A DNA stretch of 44,626 nucleotides from Psychrobacillus soli. GTDB taxonomy: Bacteria; Bacillota; Bacilli; Bacillales_A; Planococcaceae. The translations under genes were made by a program, and so were the position numbers. The stretch lies in assembly GCF_006861775.1 (NCBI RefSeq), contig NZ_VDGG01000020.1, positions 1 through 44,626 on the forward strand, given 5' to 3'. The notes below the pieces were generated by a model, which was not told the origin of the DNA, did not search any database, and saw only the letters and a program-made list of their open reading frames with translations. Each line of letters starts with the position of its first letter. The first letter of the stretch is position 1. Positions 1 to 8,963 of this stretch are shown here, one piece after another.

Positions 1-126
1 TTTTTAGTTCATACTTCTTCTGTACCCAATAAAAAAGAAGATGAATCAGTTTGGTGAAAAAAAAGAGTGAACTAGAAACAATTTTTCGTTATTTTTTATG
101 GAGTATTTCTAAAGTATACAGCTATG

Positions 127-223
127 GGCGGCGACTCCTGCCGGATGAGTGGGCTAATGAGACATCCCTACGACGCCTAAGCGGCAGGGGATGGCTCATC
201 GCTTACCCGGTGGAAAGCGTACG
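127..223 (+). repeat. Dispersed GC-rich intergenic repeat, copy A
   Basis: This 97-bp GC-rich segment begins GGCGGCGACTCC and ends GAAAGCGTACG. The same element occurs in reverse orientation at 36485-36580, with matching ends and a shared internal GATGGCTCATCGCT block. It lies in non-coding DNA between the window edge and the osmoprotectant operon. An open frame crosses it, but that frame has no ribosome binding site and is judged non-coding. The rest of 1-354 shows no supported gene. Confidence 0.6.
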
Positions 224-354
224 ACTGCAGTGAAAATCCTAGCGGTCACCTAATAGGTCTTTTACCACGCATTATCCCTATTATGTGCGTCATTCCATTC
301 ATCGTTCCCATTTGTTATATCGGGCTAGAGACAGGCACTTTAGCGTTTTTGTTC

Positions 355-1242
355 TTAATTTATGAAACCAGCTTCTTGTAGGAATTCTTTGGCAACTGTT
401 TCTACCATCATTCCTTCATTATCCACTTTAGCGTTCATCATTTGCATCGTTGTTTCATCAATTTTCCCGGCTAATTGAAGAAGTACTTCTTCTAATTCAG
501 GATATTGTTTTAAAGTTTCTGTTCGAACTAGCGGGAGTGCGTGATAGGGTGGAAAATAGCCCTTATCATCCTCTAACACACGTAGATTGTACATTTGTAG
601 TTGTCCATCTGTAGTATAGGAGTTGATCACATCGACTTCTTTTGCATTAATCGATCGGTACATAATACCGTGATCCATTCCTTTCACACCTTTGAACTCG
701 ATGTCGTATTCTTCTTGGAAACCAGGTAAGCCGTCTGGTCGATCAATGAATTCGAACACAGCGCCTAATACAAAGTCATTTGAAACTTTTGCAAAGTCAC
801 TAAACGTTTTAACGTTTAATTGTTCGGCTTCTTCTTCATCTAGTGCCAAAGTATAAGTATTGTTGAAACCGAAAGAATTTAATGCAGTAATGCCGTCTTC
901 TGCTACTAGCTCTTTTGTTTTTGCTAAAGTCTCTTCCGCATTTCCAGCAGTTTCTTGATAATAGTTAATCACAATCGTTCCTGTATAATCGGGAATCACG
1001 TCAATATGGCCGTTAACCATCGCGTTCCAAACTACATTGGAACCTCCTAGGTTTTCTTTATAAGTAACGTCAATGCCTAACTTTTCTTCGATTAACTGCC
1101 CCATAATATTAGATAATATGATACTTTCCGTATTGTTTCTTGAACCTACGATTAAAGAATCTTCTGTTTTGAAGATACATCCTGTAAGCGAGGTTACTAC
1201 TAGAAGGAGAAGGATAGATTTTATGAGATTGTTTTTTGTCAT
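355..1242 (-). CDS. opuCC: Osmoprotectant ABC transporter, substrate-binding lipoprotein
   Basis: This is the extracellular solute-binding lipoprotein of a glycine betaine/carnitine/choline importer (OpuAC superfamily). A signal peptide with lipobox LTGC (Cys22) is followed by the family opening VGSRNNTES, then GGSNVVWNAMVNGHIDV and PDYTGT, which are typical of OpuBC/OpuCC-type binders. The 295-residue length is normal. The start has an AAAGGTGA ribosome binding site. It is the last gene of a three-gene operon, 10 bp after the permease. The exact ligand (betaine, choline or carnitine) cannot be read from sequence, so the gene symbol is by family only. Confidence 0.85.
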   Translation of the reverse strand: MTKNNLIKSILLLLVVTSLTGCIFKTEDSLIVGSRNNTESIILSNIMGQLIEEKLGIDVTYKENLGGSNVVWNAMVNGHIDVIPDYTGTIVINYYQETAGNAEETLAKTKELVAEDGITALNSFGFNNTYTLALDEEEAEQLNVKTFSDFAKVSNDFVLGAVFEFIDRPDGLPGFQEEYDIEFKGVKGMDHGIMYRSINAKEVDVINSYTTDGQLQMYNLRVLEDDKGYFPPYHALPLVRTETLKQYPELEEVLLQLAGKIDETTMQMMNAKVDNEGMMVETVAKEFLQEAGFIN

Positions 1243-1252
1243 GTTATCACCT

Positions 1253-1906
1253 TTATTTTAACCCTTCTGGTGTTGTCCAACGTTCCAGGTAGGTAAAGAA
1301 AATCTCCAAAATAATTGCTAATAGCGCAGCAGGAATCGCACCTAGTAAGATTAAACCGTCAATTCCTCGAGTTATGCCTAGGAAGATAAAATCTCCAAGT
1401 CCGCCGGCACCGATGAATGCAGCAAGTGTCGCAGTTCCAACGTTAATAACAGCGGCAGTACGTACACCTGCCATTATCATTGGAATGGCAAGGGGAAGTT
1501 CCACTTTTATTAATACTTGTAGGCTTGTCATTCCCATTCCTTTAGCAGCCTCTACTGTAGCTTTATTGACATCTTTTATTCCTGTATACGTATTTCTAAT
1601 AATTGGGAGTAATGAGTACAAAAATAGTGCGGCAATCGCAGTGTTTACACCAATTCCAAAAATAGGGATCATGAATCCAAGAAGGGCTAAACTCGGAATC
1701 GTTTGCATAATACCTGCTCCACCTAATACAATTGTCGAGAGTTTTGGCACTCGCGTGATTAAAATACCCAATCCAATTCCTAATACAATAGCGATTAACA
1801 TAGAGAAAAATACGAGTTGAATATGAACCGAAGTGGCCTCTAATACTTCTTGCCAACGCATTTCCGCTTGTTGCATGAATTGTTCCCATATATTTAATTT
1901 ATTCAT
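1253..1906 (-). CDS. opuCB: Osmoprotectant ABC transporter permease
   Basis: This is the membrane subunit of the importer. The 217 residues carry about five to six hydrophobic helices and the ABC permease loop EAAKGMGMTSLQVLIKVELP, which contacts the ATPase. Length and sequence match OpuBB/OpuCB. Its start overlaps the ATPase gene by 8 bp, so translation is probably coupled. Classical OpuC operons carry a second permease (OpuCD) after the binding protein. None is found here: downstream of the binding protein there is only non-coding DNA, so this permease may act as a homodimer. Confidence 0.87.
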   Translation of the reverse strand: MNKLNIWEQFMQQAEMRWQEVLEATSVHIQLVFFSMLIAIVLGIGLGILITRVPKLSTIVLGGAGIMQTIPSLALLGFMIPIFGIGVNTAIAALFLYSLLPIIRNTYTGIKDVNKATVEAAKGMGMTSLQVLIKVELPLAIPMIMAGVRTAAVINVGTATLAAFIGAGGLGDFIFLGITRGIDGLILLGAIPAALLAIILEIFFTYLERWTTPEGLK

Positions 1907-3035
1907 TTAGATCCTCCAATTCCGTCCATTGGCTGGACAAAGCAGTGAGTAATGTTCCGCGAGTCACTAATCCTACTACTTTTTTTGCTTCGCTTAATAC
2001 GGGAATAACCCCAGAACGTACATTGGGCATCATAACGATTGCGTCTTTAGCGGTTGCGGAGTCTAATAGAACGTATTCTGGAACAAGCATAATTTCTTCA
2101 ATGGATTGGATCGTATTTACTTTTTTGATTAATTCATAAGCAGAAACAATTCCGACGAGGGTATCATCGTTATCATCTAAAATTATTAAGGAAGTAATTT
2201 TTTGTTGGCGCATCATTAATAGCGCTTTTTCTGGAGATCGATGAAGGTAAGATGTAACAACTTTTTCAGTCATGACGCTGACAACTGGCATTAGTTCCGG
2301 ATTTTGAACGATGCGGTCTTTTCCGATAAACTCTTCTACAAATCCAGAAGCAGGTTCTTGTAATAATTTCTCAGGGGTGTCGATTTGAAGTAAATGACCG
2401 TCTCTCATAATCGCAATACGATCACCAAGTTTTAATGCTTCGTCCATATCATGTGTGACGAAAACAATTGTTTTTTTTAGTTTACGTTGAAGGGAAAGTA
2501 ATTCTCCTTGTAGTTGATCACGCGTAATTGGATCGAGTGCTCCAAAAGGTTCATCCATTAAGATGACACGTGGATTAGATGCAAGGGCTCTTGCAACTCC
2601 TACACGTTGCTGTTGTCCACCAGAAAGTTCTTTTGGATAACGAGAGCTATAAACTTCCGGGTCAAGTCCGACCATAGTTAATAATTCTTTTACACGGGCT
2701 TTAATTTTTTCTTTGTCCCATCCTTTTAGTTCTGGAACAATGGCAATATTTTTTTCGATTGTGTAATGGGGGAAAAGACCAATTTGTTGAATAACATATC
2801 CGATATTACGTCTAAGTTCTGCGGCGTTTAATTTTGTAATATCTGTTCCATCGATGGAAATAGTGCCACTGGTATGAGAAATCATTCGATTAATCATTTT
2901 CATCGTTGTGGATTTTCCGGAACCACTTGGACCAATTAGTACAAGAAATTCTCCTTCTGGAATGTCGAAATTTACGGAATTTACGGCTTTAAAACCGTCT
3001 GCATACACTTTGCTTACATTTTCAAACTTGAGCAT
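1899..3035 (-). CDS. opuCA: Osmoprotectant ABC transporter ATPase with CBS domains
   Basis: This is the nucleotide-binding subunit that powers the importer. Visible motifs are Walker A GPSGSGKST (about residue 36), signature LSGGQQQRVGVARAL, Walker B VILMDEPFGALDP and the H-loop FVTHDMDEA. The C-terminal ~120 residues form two CBS domains, which in OpuA/OpuC-type ATPases respond to ionic strength or nucleotides. The frame is open 10 codons further upstream, but AAAGGAGGTACTT lies directly before the ATG at 3035, so 378 residues is the better length. It is the first gene of the operon. Confidence 0.9.
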   Translation of the reverse strand: MLKFENVSKVYADGFKAVNSVNFDIPEGEFLVLIGPSGSGKSTTMKMINRMISHTSGTISIDGTDITKLNAAELRRNIGYVIQQIGLFPHYTIEKNIAIVPELKGWDKEKIKARVKELLTMVGLDPEVYSSRYPKELSGGQQQRVGVARALASNPRVILMDEPFGALDPITRDQLQGELLSLQRKLKKTIVFVTHDMDEALKLGDRIAIMRDGHLLQIDTPEKLLQEPASGFVEEFIGKDRIVQNPELMPVVSVMTEKVVTSYLHRSPEKALLMMRQQKITSLIILDDNDDTLVGIVSAYELIKKVNTIQSIEEIMLVPEYVLLDSATAKDAIVMMPNVRSGVIPVLSEAKKVVGLVTRGTLLTALSSQWTELEDLNE

Positions 3036-3175
3036 AAGTACCTCCTTTAAAATATGATGAGTCAATTTAAGTTAAATTTAATCAGTAGGTTCTCATCATT
3101 CCTGCTGATTGTTAGTTGAACCAAACGGACTTAAACGGATGGTTTCTTCTATACTTGATTAGACAAATTCCTTCC

Positions 3176-3204
3176 AGTCCTTTTTTAGGTATAAAAAAAG
3201 GACT
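3176..3204. repeat. Perfect 11-bp inverted repeat upstream of osmoprotectant operon
   Basis: AGTCCTTTTTT is followed by a 7-nt loop and then AAAAAAGGACT. It lies 140 bp upstream of the ATPase gene. It could form a hairpin in a leader RNA or end a short transcript; the sequence does not decide. Confidence 0.5.
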
Positions 3205-3539
3205 TCTCAGCCTATCCATAATTGGATAAAAGAGATGCCTCTATGCCATTGCTAAGACATACAGTTAAAGTTCAGAAATGATCTTCTCAAAATGGTATCT
3301 ACCTATGACGAAGGAAGTTAGTAGCAATAGAAACTGATAGATTCAGTTAAGGAACAAGTAGGTGAAATAAAATAGGGGATAATCGTCTGGTTTTTTGAAA
3401 TAAAATCAATTATTGAATTTATCTAACATTTTAAGCATATCATTGTTTCCAACCATAGGCAACCAGGCTTACAACATGGATGTTACAAAGAGGAAGATAA
3501 ATTCTCCTCATTTAAAAAGACTATCTATCATTTTAGTTA

Positions 3540-3660
3540 AAGGATAGGTACGTCTGTTTTGAAGAAAGTAGATAACTTTGTGTGTCATGAACCCAGTGTT
3601 CCTGGTATTTTAAACGATAGGAAAATGTGGTGGTTTGTACGCAATGTAGCAGGGTAGACA
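3540..3660 (+). repeat. Dispersed AT-rich repeat, copy 1
   Basis: This segment aligns with 36361-36450 and then 36680-36725. Shared blocks include AAGAAAGTA, AACCCAGTG and GATAGGAAAATG followed by GTGG. In the second copy the blocks are separated by about 230 bp that contain the GC-rich repeat at 36485-36580. No open frame spans it. Confidence 0.5.
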
Positions 3661-3754
3661 TGACTCAATTAAGTATTTATTCGAACTAGAATCATTTATA
3701 AATTTTCTCTGTTATACTTTAAAATGAAAATTTTCAAAGAGAAAGGAGAAAAAT

Positions 3755-5440
3755 ATGCGAATTAAAACAAGACTGATTCTTGTTACTTCCATTTTGGTCA
3801 TATCACTCATTGTAGTAGGTGGGTTCGCAACGTGGAGTTTGTCTCATACAGTAGCAAAAAATAACGAATTGAATACGCTGATGGAAATGCAAAAAATAGC
3901 GAAACAAATTCAGTATCGCCTTGCGGGTCTTTCCAATGATGAGCGGGCGCTTCTCCTCACAGGCGACAATACATATGCGAAGCAAATGGAAGAAAAGTCT
4001 ACAAATATTAAAGAACAATTCGATAAAATGATTGCACTCTCGAATACATCTTCTACGAAGGAAACGATAGAAAATATTAAATCAGATTACGAACAGTTTT
4101 GGGCACAAAGTCAATTAGTCATTCAAAACAATGCGATAAATCGAACGAAGTCAGAGGAAATTCATTTTGGGGAAGAACGAAGAATTCGGAAAGAAGTATT
4201 AGATCCATCCTTTGAAGCATTCATTGAACAGCTAGATAGTAAGACAGCTGAAGTAGGGGGGGATTTGAAATTTCAATCCGCATTAAGTCAAGCAGTTTTA
4301 ATCGGTATTTCCTTGGTTGCAGTAGTATTTGGCATCGTATTGAGTATCATTCTATTGAAAGCTATATTAGTTCCTTTACGTCAATTAAAGGAACAGATGA
4401 CTGATATTGCTAGTGGGGATGGAGATTTAACGAAAGCTCTTCATGTGAAAAACAAGGATGAGTTAGGAGAAGTAGCCAGTTCGTTTAACCAGTTCCTTAC
4501 TTCTTTAAAGGAAATGATTCAGCAAATTAGTTTTTCTTCTGCGCAGGCTGCTTCGTCAGCGGAAGAATTTTCAGCTAGCGCAGATGAGTCGAAACGAACA
4601 TCCAATCAAATCGCGGGAAATGTTCAAAATGTTTCCATAAGTATGGGTGATCAAACGAAGATATTGAATGAAAGTTCGATTGCTGTAGAGCAATCTTTGC
4701 GCATGCTGCAAAGTATGACACTCCGAACGGCGGAAGTATCAGAAGAAACAAATGAAGTTAGTATACAAGCAGATAGTGGCGAGAAATCCGTGAGAGAAAT
4801 CGTAACTTCCATGGAGGACATCCATCAATCAGTAAGTGCAACCGACGAAAAGATTATCTCATTGGCGGAAGATGCTATTAAAATCGGGGAAATTACAACA
4901 ATTATTAACGAAATTTCGGATCAGACGAATTTACTTGCTTTAAATGCTGCAATTGAAGCGGCTAGAGCGGGTGAGCATGGCAAAGGGTTTGCTGTTGTAG
5001 CCGAAGAAGTACGAAAATTAGCGGAACAATCCAGTAAGTCAGCTAATCAAATTCGAACATTAATCACCAACATCCAAAGTACTACAAACGATACGGTCCA
5101 TACAATTGAATTAGTAAAAACAAATGTAAATAGTGGAATTCAATTATCATCTGTTACTTCCGTTCAATTTCAGGAAATCATTCAATCTATTTCACAGGTG
5201 TCTGGAAAGGTACAAGAAATTGCAGCGGCAACTGAACAACTGACAACAGACTTTACGACGGTTGCGCAAAAGTATGGAGAAGTTTCTGGGTTATTCAAGG
5301 AGAACGCTGAAAGTGCACATGAAATTGCAGCAGCTACAGAGGAGCAGTTAGCATCCATGGAAGAAATACAAACGGCTGCCAGTTCTTTAACGACGATTTC
5401 TGATTCATTGAACGACATGGTGAGACAATTTAAAATTTAG
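3755..5440 (+). CDS. Methyl-accepting chemotaxis protein
   Basis: This is a transmembrane chemoreceptor that signals to CheA/CheW. A first membrane helix (about residues 7-29) is followed by a ~145-residue extracellular four-helix-bundle-type sensor. A second helix lies at about 179-204, a HAMP domain at about 201-255, and a long cytoplasmic coiled coil follows. The signalling hairpin tip reads [20 protein letters not shown] and continues [20 protein letters not shown], which is diagnostic of the family. Length 561 is usual. It starts at ATG after AGAAAGGAGAAAAAT. It is monocistronic with its own terminator. No chemotaxis genes are nearby and the ligand is unknown. Confidence 0.95.
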   Translation: MRIKTRLILVTSILVISLIVVGGFATWSLSHTVAKNNELNTLMEMQKIAKQIQYRLAGLSNDERALLLTGDNTYAKQMEEKSTNIKEQFDKMIALSNTSSTKETIENIKSDYEQFWAQSQLVIQNNAINRTKSEEIHFGEERRIRKEVLDPSFEAFIEQLDSKTAEVGGDLKFQSALSQAVLIGISLVAVVFGIVLSIILLKAILVPLRQLKEQMTDIASGDGDLTKALHVKNKDELGEVASSFNQFLTSLKEMIQQISFSSAQAASSAEEFSASADESKRTSNQIAGNVQNVSISMGDQTKILNESSIAVEQSLRMLQSMTLRTAEVSEETNEVSIQADSGEKSVREIVTSMEDIHQSVSATDEKIISLAEDAIKIGEITTIINEISDQTNLLALNAAIEAARAGEHGKGFAVVAEEVRKLAEQSSKSANQIRTLITNIQSTTNDTVHTIELVKTNVNSGIQLSSVTSVQFQEIIQSISQVSGKVQEIAAATEQLTTDFTTVAQKYGEVSGLFKENAESAHEIAAATEEQLASMEEIQTAASSLTTISDSLNDMVRQFKI

Positions 5441-5448
5441 CTATTGAA

Positions 5449-5485
5449 AACTTCCCGCCAATTGAGCAATAGGCGGGAAGTTTTT
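5449..5485 (+). terminator. Terminator after chemoreceptor gene
   Basis: The stem AACTTCCCGCC pairs with GGCGGGAAGTT and is followed by a T run. It lies 8 bp after the chemoreceptor stop codon. Confidence 0.9.
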
Positions 5486-5513
5486 GTGTAAAAGTTAAAT
5501 GCTATACGTAATC

Positions 5514-6140
5514 TTAATTAGAAGAAAGTTTTTTAATAGTGATTACTGCGTTCACACCTGTTTGTGTGCCTCCTGCATTTACTAATAAGTCTAGGTGGCT
5601 AGTTTGAGATGTATGATTTCTAAGTGTTAACTCGGTATTGGCCTCTAATTGGAGGATTTGAATGCCTAAATTCTGTGCATTTCCATCATCTGCACCAAAG
5701 GTTGTATTTGTTGCTTCAATCCCGTTAGCAAATAGGGTTAACTGATTCGATTGTTTGCCAGTAACGTGATAGATAATCTCGTATATCCCGCTATATTTAA
5801 TCGTAATTTTAGATTTTCCAGCAGTATGTGAAATCCCTTGTGTTATAATGCCGTTTGAATCGAAAGAAATATCCTCTTCTTGATGAATCCGTTGTTCACC
5901 AATGTTATAAATGTATGCAAATTCAGCAATTCCACCAGTCGTTCCATCAACACCAGGAGGTCCTTGAGCCCCTTTTTTTCCCGGTGGACCTTCTAATCCC
6001 GTAAATCCTCGAGGTCCTCTTTCACCTCGTTCACCAGGAGGACCTTGGATCCCCGGCGGACCTTCCAATCCCATAGGACCTCTTCTGCCTCTGCTAGTAT
6101 GCACATTGCCACATTTACTACATGGCTGCTTATTATCCAA
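5514..6140 (-). CDS. Collagen-like repeat protein, BclA-like architecture
   Basis: A short cysteine-containing N-terminus (CSKCGNVH, a CxxC pair) leads into an uninterrupted Gly-X-Y tract at about residues 18-68 with many Pro residues and charged GERGER units. A ~135-residue C-terminal domain rich in beta strands follows, resembling the C1q/TNF-like trimerising domain of bacillar exosporium glycoprotein BclA. This suggests a trimeric spore-surface or cell-surface filament. No signal peptide is visible, which fits a spore-coat or exosporium protein made in the mother cell. The start is TTG preceded by GGGGAGGTG. It is a single gene, tail-on to the chemoreceptor. The surface location is inference. 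Confidence 0.8.
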   Translation of the reverse strand: MDNKQPCSKCGNVHTSRGRRGPMGLEGPPGIQGPPGERGERGPRGFTGLEGPPGKKGAQGPPGVDGTTGGIAEFAYIYNIGEQRIHQEEDISFDSNGIITQGISHTAGKSKITIKYSGIYEIIYHVTGKQSNQLTLFANGIEATNTTFGADDGNAQNLGIQILQLEANTELTLRNHTSQTSHLDLLVNAGGTQTGVNAVITIKKLSSN

Positions 6141-6220
6141 TTAATTTCACCTCCCCTATTGATTAACGTATTCAAAAAAGGAGAGGGGAATTGGACTTTC
6201 TGTAGTAATTCATGGGTATG

Positions 6221-7885
6221 TTACATTTCCATAGGTGCTTTAATGCCAAGTAGTCTTAATGATTCTTCTAATACAATTACAACAGATTGAACGAGCGCAA
6301 TGCGATAAGATAAATAATAGGTATCCTTCATTATTTGCACATTTCCGTAAAATGAATTAAATGTTTGCGCCAAATGCACGGCGTATTTTGCTAGTAAAGA
6401 TGGATCATATTCAGCTGTTGCACGCTCAATAACCGGTGGGAACTGCTCGATGGATTTAATGATTTCCCACTCGTAATCATTCACATCAGTGACCTCAAAA
6501 GCGCTTTGTGCAGATGCTTTTCTTAAAATAGAACAGGCTCTTGCATACGTGTATTGAATATAAGGACCGGTTTCACCTTCTGTTTGAAGCATTTTCTTCA
6601 AGTCAAAATCAATGTCATGCTTTCGATGCTGTTTCAAATCACTAAAGATAACAGCTCCAACACCGACTATTTTCGCAACTTCTTTTTTATTTGCTAAAAG
6701 AGGATTTTTTTCTTCAATCGTCGTCTCAGCTAACTGAATTGCCTCATTTAAAACTTCTTCTAATAAAATGATCTTCCCTTTACGTGTCGATAACTTTTTA
6801 CCGTCTTTTAAGATAAGACCAAAAGGGATATGAAGAATAGCGTCTGACCATTCATAGCCCATTTTGCCAAGCACAAGCTTTAATTGCGCAAAATGCAAAC
6901 TTTGCTCATTTCCTACAACATACAATGATTTGGCAAAGTCGTAAGTCCGTTTTCGATGAATAGCTGCCGTAATATCCCTTGTCGCATACAAAGTTGCGCC
7001 ATCGGATTTTTTTATGAGGCAAGGGGGGAAGCTATCTCCAACATCTACCACAAGTGCACCATCAGATTCGAGTAATAAATTCTTTTGAAGCAACTCACCA
7101 ACAATTGGTTCCATTTTGTCATTGTAATAAGCTTCCCCTTGGAAAGAGTCAAATGACACCCCAAGCAGATCGTATATTTGTTGAAACTCTTTAAGTGACT
7201 CGGTTCTAAACCATTCCCAAAGTGCTAATGCTTCTGCATCTCCATCTTCTAACAATTTAAATGCAGCTCTTCCTTTGTCATTTAAGGAATCATCTACTTT
7301 AGCTTCCTCGTGAAAGCGAATATAAAGGGCTAAAAGCGTTTCAATAGGAGTTTCTCGAACTTTCTTTTCATTTCCCCATAATTTATAAGCTACTAGCAAC
7401 TTCCCGAATTGGGTGCCCCAATCGCCAAGATGATTGATCTTAACAGGTTTATAACCACTTTTTTCATGTAATAAAGCAATAGAATTTCCAATGACGGTAG
7501 ATCTTAAATGCCCCATGGAAAATGGTTTTGCAATATTGGGAGAGGACATATCAATCGAAATAATGCCTCCAGAACCTATGTGGGAAGAACCATATTGTTT
7601 TCCTTGTTTGAGAATAGTAGTCAAAATGGAATAGGTAAATGTCGTTCTTTTCATAAAAATATTTACGTACCCATTTACTGCTTCAACTTTTTCAATTTTT
7701 TCGTCCTTAATAGTAGCTGCAAGTTCTTGTGCAATAAGGATAGGCGATTTTCTGAGTTTTTTAGCAAATGGAAAGCAAGGAAGAGCAAAATCACCCAAGT
7801 GGGCATAAGTAGGTATTTCAATCATATCTTCTTCGATTAACTCAGATGTGAAGCATTGAAGTATTTCTACTATTTTCTTTTTCAA
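6221..7885 (-). CDS. argS: Arginyl-tRNA synthetase
   Basis: This class I synthetase charges tRNA-Arg with arginine. The N-terminal ~90 residues form the additional tRNA-binding domain. The ATP-binding signature appears as SPNIAKPFSMGHLRST (residues 116-130), where the usual HIGH-type tetrad reads SMGH. A KLSTRKG loop replaces KMSKS, and the C-terminal alpha-helical anticodon-binding domain ends at Met554. The start is TTG after GGAGGAG. Length (554) and sequence resemble the T-box-controlled second ArgRS of some bacilli rather than the constitutive one, so another argS probably exists elsewhere. The T-box leader lies directly upstream. Confidence 0.92.
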   Translation of the reverse strand: MKKKIVEILQCFTSELIEEDMIEIPTYAHLGDFALPCFPFAKKLRKSPILIAQELAATIKDEKIEKVEAVNGYVNIFMKRTTFTYSILTTILKQGKQYGSSHIGSGGIISIDMSSPNIAKPFSMGHLRSTVIGNSIALLHEKSGYKPVKINHLGDWGTQFGKLLVAYKLWGNEKKVRETPIETLLALYIRFHEEAKVDDSLNDKGRAAFKLLEDGDAEALALWEWFRTESLKEFQQIYDLLGVSFDSFQGEAYYNDKMEPIVGELLQKNLLLESDGALVVDVGDSFPPCLIKKSDGATLYATRDITAAIHRKRTYDFAKSLYVVGNEQSLHFAQLKLVLGKMGYEWSDAILHIPFGLILKDGKKLSTRKGKIILLEEVLNEAIQLAETTIEEKNPLLANKKEVAKIVGVGAVIFSDLKQHRKHDIDFDLKKMLQTEGETGPYIQYTYARACSILRKASAQSAFEVTDVNDYEWEIIKSIEQFPPVIERATAEYDPSLLAKYAVHLAQTFNSFYGNVQIMKDTYYLSYRIALVQSVVIVLEESLRLLGIKAPMEM

Positions 7886-7958
7886 TTGTACTCCTCCTCA
7901 TTATTATTACAGGTGCCTGGCACCCGTAACATTGTTGTAATATACATTGGTTATTAGG

Positions 7959-8165
7959 TAAATAAAAAAGCTTTCGTCTCATTATATTAATGAGACGAAA
8001 GCTTAACTTCCGCGGTACCACTCAATTTGCCTATTTGGCCACTTTCTCTATAACGGTGAGTTTCCGGCTTGCGCATCTCCAAAGTGCGTTTCACAATTCT
8101 TCTTAACTAGGCTTTCACCATCCCTAGCTCGCTTCATAATCGGATATTGCTACTCTCTTCATCTA
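7959..8165 (-). promoter_or_regulatory. T-box leader (Arg, CGC specifier) of argS
   Basis: On the minus strand the conserved T-box GAGTGGTACCGCGGAA (8008-8023) precedes a 17-bp perfect terminator stem, AAGCTTTCGTCTCATTA (7968-7984) with 7988-8004, and a T run. Upstream, AGCGAGCTAGGGATGGTGAA matches the distal Stem I consensus. The specifier position before ACTTTGGAG reads CGC (complement of 8086-8088), an arginine codon, matching the downstream synthetase. Uncharged tRNA-Arg should stabilise the antiterminator and allow argS transcription. Confidence 0.93.
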
Positions 8166-8179
8166 AGATATTGTATTTG

Positions 8180-8208
8180 AATGTAACAAATTGAATAGAA
8201 AAAGTCAA
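8180..8208 (-). promoter_or_regulatory. SigA-type promoter of argS T-box leader
   Basis: On the minus strand, TTGACT (8203-8208), a 17-bp spacer and TACATT (8180-8185) place the transcription start near 8173, just before Stem I of the T-box. Confidence 0.65.
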
Positions 8209-8243
8209 ACTGTTTTGAAAATTATTAAATGGGTATAAACTCG

Positions 8244-8684
8244 TTAAACAATATGAATATCTACTATTTTATTTGAAGTGTTGTTGCTAGTGTCAGCATT
8301 TTCTTGTATTACCCAATTGATGGATAGAAGTTGTTTTAAAGTATGGAAACTTTTTGTTTCGATTTCTAGATGTTGGATTCCCGTATCCGTAATCTGATAA
8401 TCTTGTTCAGCGACTTTATTAAACTTCATTTGTAAAAGATTTTTGAGCCCATTCATTGTTAAAAACTTCACCATATAACCATCTTGAAGGACGGATTTAA
8501 AGATGTCCTTATCTTGCTCGTATAATTTTAGCAAATTATTGAAATTAAACTTTGTATTTATACGCTCCAAATCGCTAATTTGCTTTTCCTCCAGGAGTGT
8601 AACCATTTGCTCATTGGATAGCCCGTTACTGCGCAAAGTCTCAATCATATAAGCATCCATCATTGATATCATATTATTACCCAT
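8244..8684 (-). CDS. Hypothetical protein, 146 aa
   Basis: I do not recognise this protein. It is soluble and mostly alpha-helical by composition, with a Met-rich start (MGNNMISMMDAYMIETL) and no signal peptide, membrane segment or cysteine. The middle section from about residue 70 (GYMVKFLTMNGLKNLLQMKF) followed by YQITDTGIQHLEIE recalls a winged-helix 'turn plus wing' in small regulators, but this is weak. ATG follows a clear TGGAGGTTGAGAA ribosome binding site, so expression is likely. It is upstream of argS on the same strand but has its own unit, since the argS promoter lies between. Confidence 0.6.
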   Translation of the reverse strand: MGNNMISMMDAYMIETLRSNGLSNEQMVTLLEEKQISDLERINTKFNFNNLLKLYEQDKDIFKSVLQDGYMVKFLTMNGLKNLLQMKFNKVAEQDYQITDTGIQHLEIETKSFHTLKQLLSINWVIQENADTSNNTSNKIVDIHIV

Positions 8685-8963
8685 TTCTCAACCTCCAGTG
8701 TAATAAATAAATAGTTAATAAACTAATCATAACAGAATTCAAACTACTTTAATTGGTTTATATATCTTCCTTCTAACGCTAGGACTAAGGGCTTAATTAG
8801 AAGAGATGCATCATTTATCTGAAAAATTAAAATCCATGCACCCCAACGGTTGAATGCAAATATAATAGTTTAGTTATAATTTTAATAGCTACATAGTTAT
8901 TTTGAATTAAAAATACATTGTGCAATAATGTACAAGGACAAAAAAAGTTCACATAACTGATGA

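Larger units (their letters stand above)
3036..3754. other. Gene-free intergenic region with hairpins
   Basis: These 719 bp separate the divergent osmoprotectant operon and chemoreceptor. No gene is supported. A perfect 11-bp inverted repeat (AGTCCTTTTTT, 3176-3186 with 3194-3204) lies in what could be the 5' leader of the transporter operon. A smaller TATCCA/TGGATA pair follows. Positions 3540-3660 resemble 36360-36725, reported as a repeat. I could not assign a convincing promoter for either gene. Confidence 0.5.

Noticed and set aside
51-233. 60-codon frame at the left edge
   Set aside because: It lies over the GC-rich dispersed repeat, has no good ribosome binding site and has no protein-like features. 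The sequence is explained as a repeat.
258-360. Hydrophobic short frame MCVIPFIVPICYIGLETGTL and following residues
   Set aside because: It looks like a membrane peptide, but there is no ribosome binding site and it runs into the end of the opuCC-like gene on the other strand. Not supported as a gene.
1374-1820. Long plus-strand frame inside the permease gene
   Set aside because: It is the antisense shadow of the permease gene: no ribosome binding site and a Pro/Ala-rich composition unlike a protein.
7911-7924. GGTGCC/GGCACC hairpin between argS and its T-box
   Set aside because: It is a short palindrome common in bacilli, without a T run and downstream of the T-box terminator. No role can be argued.
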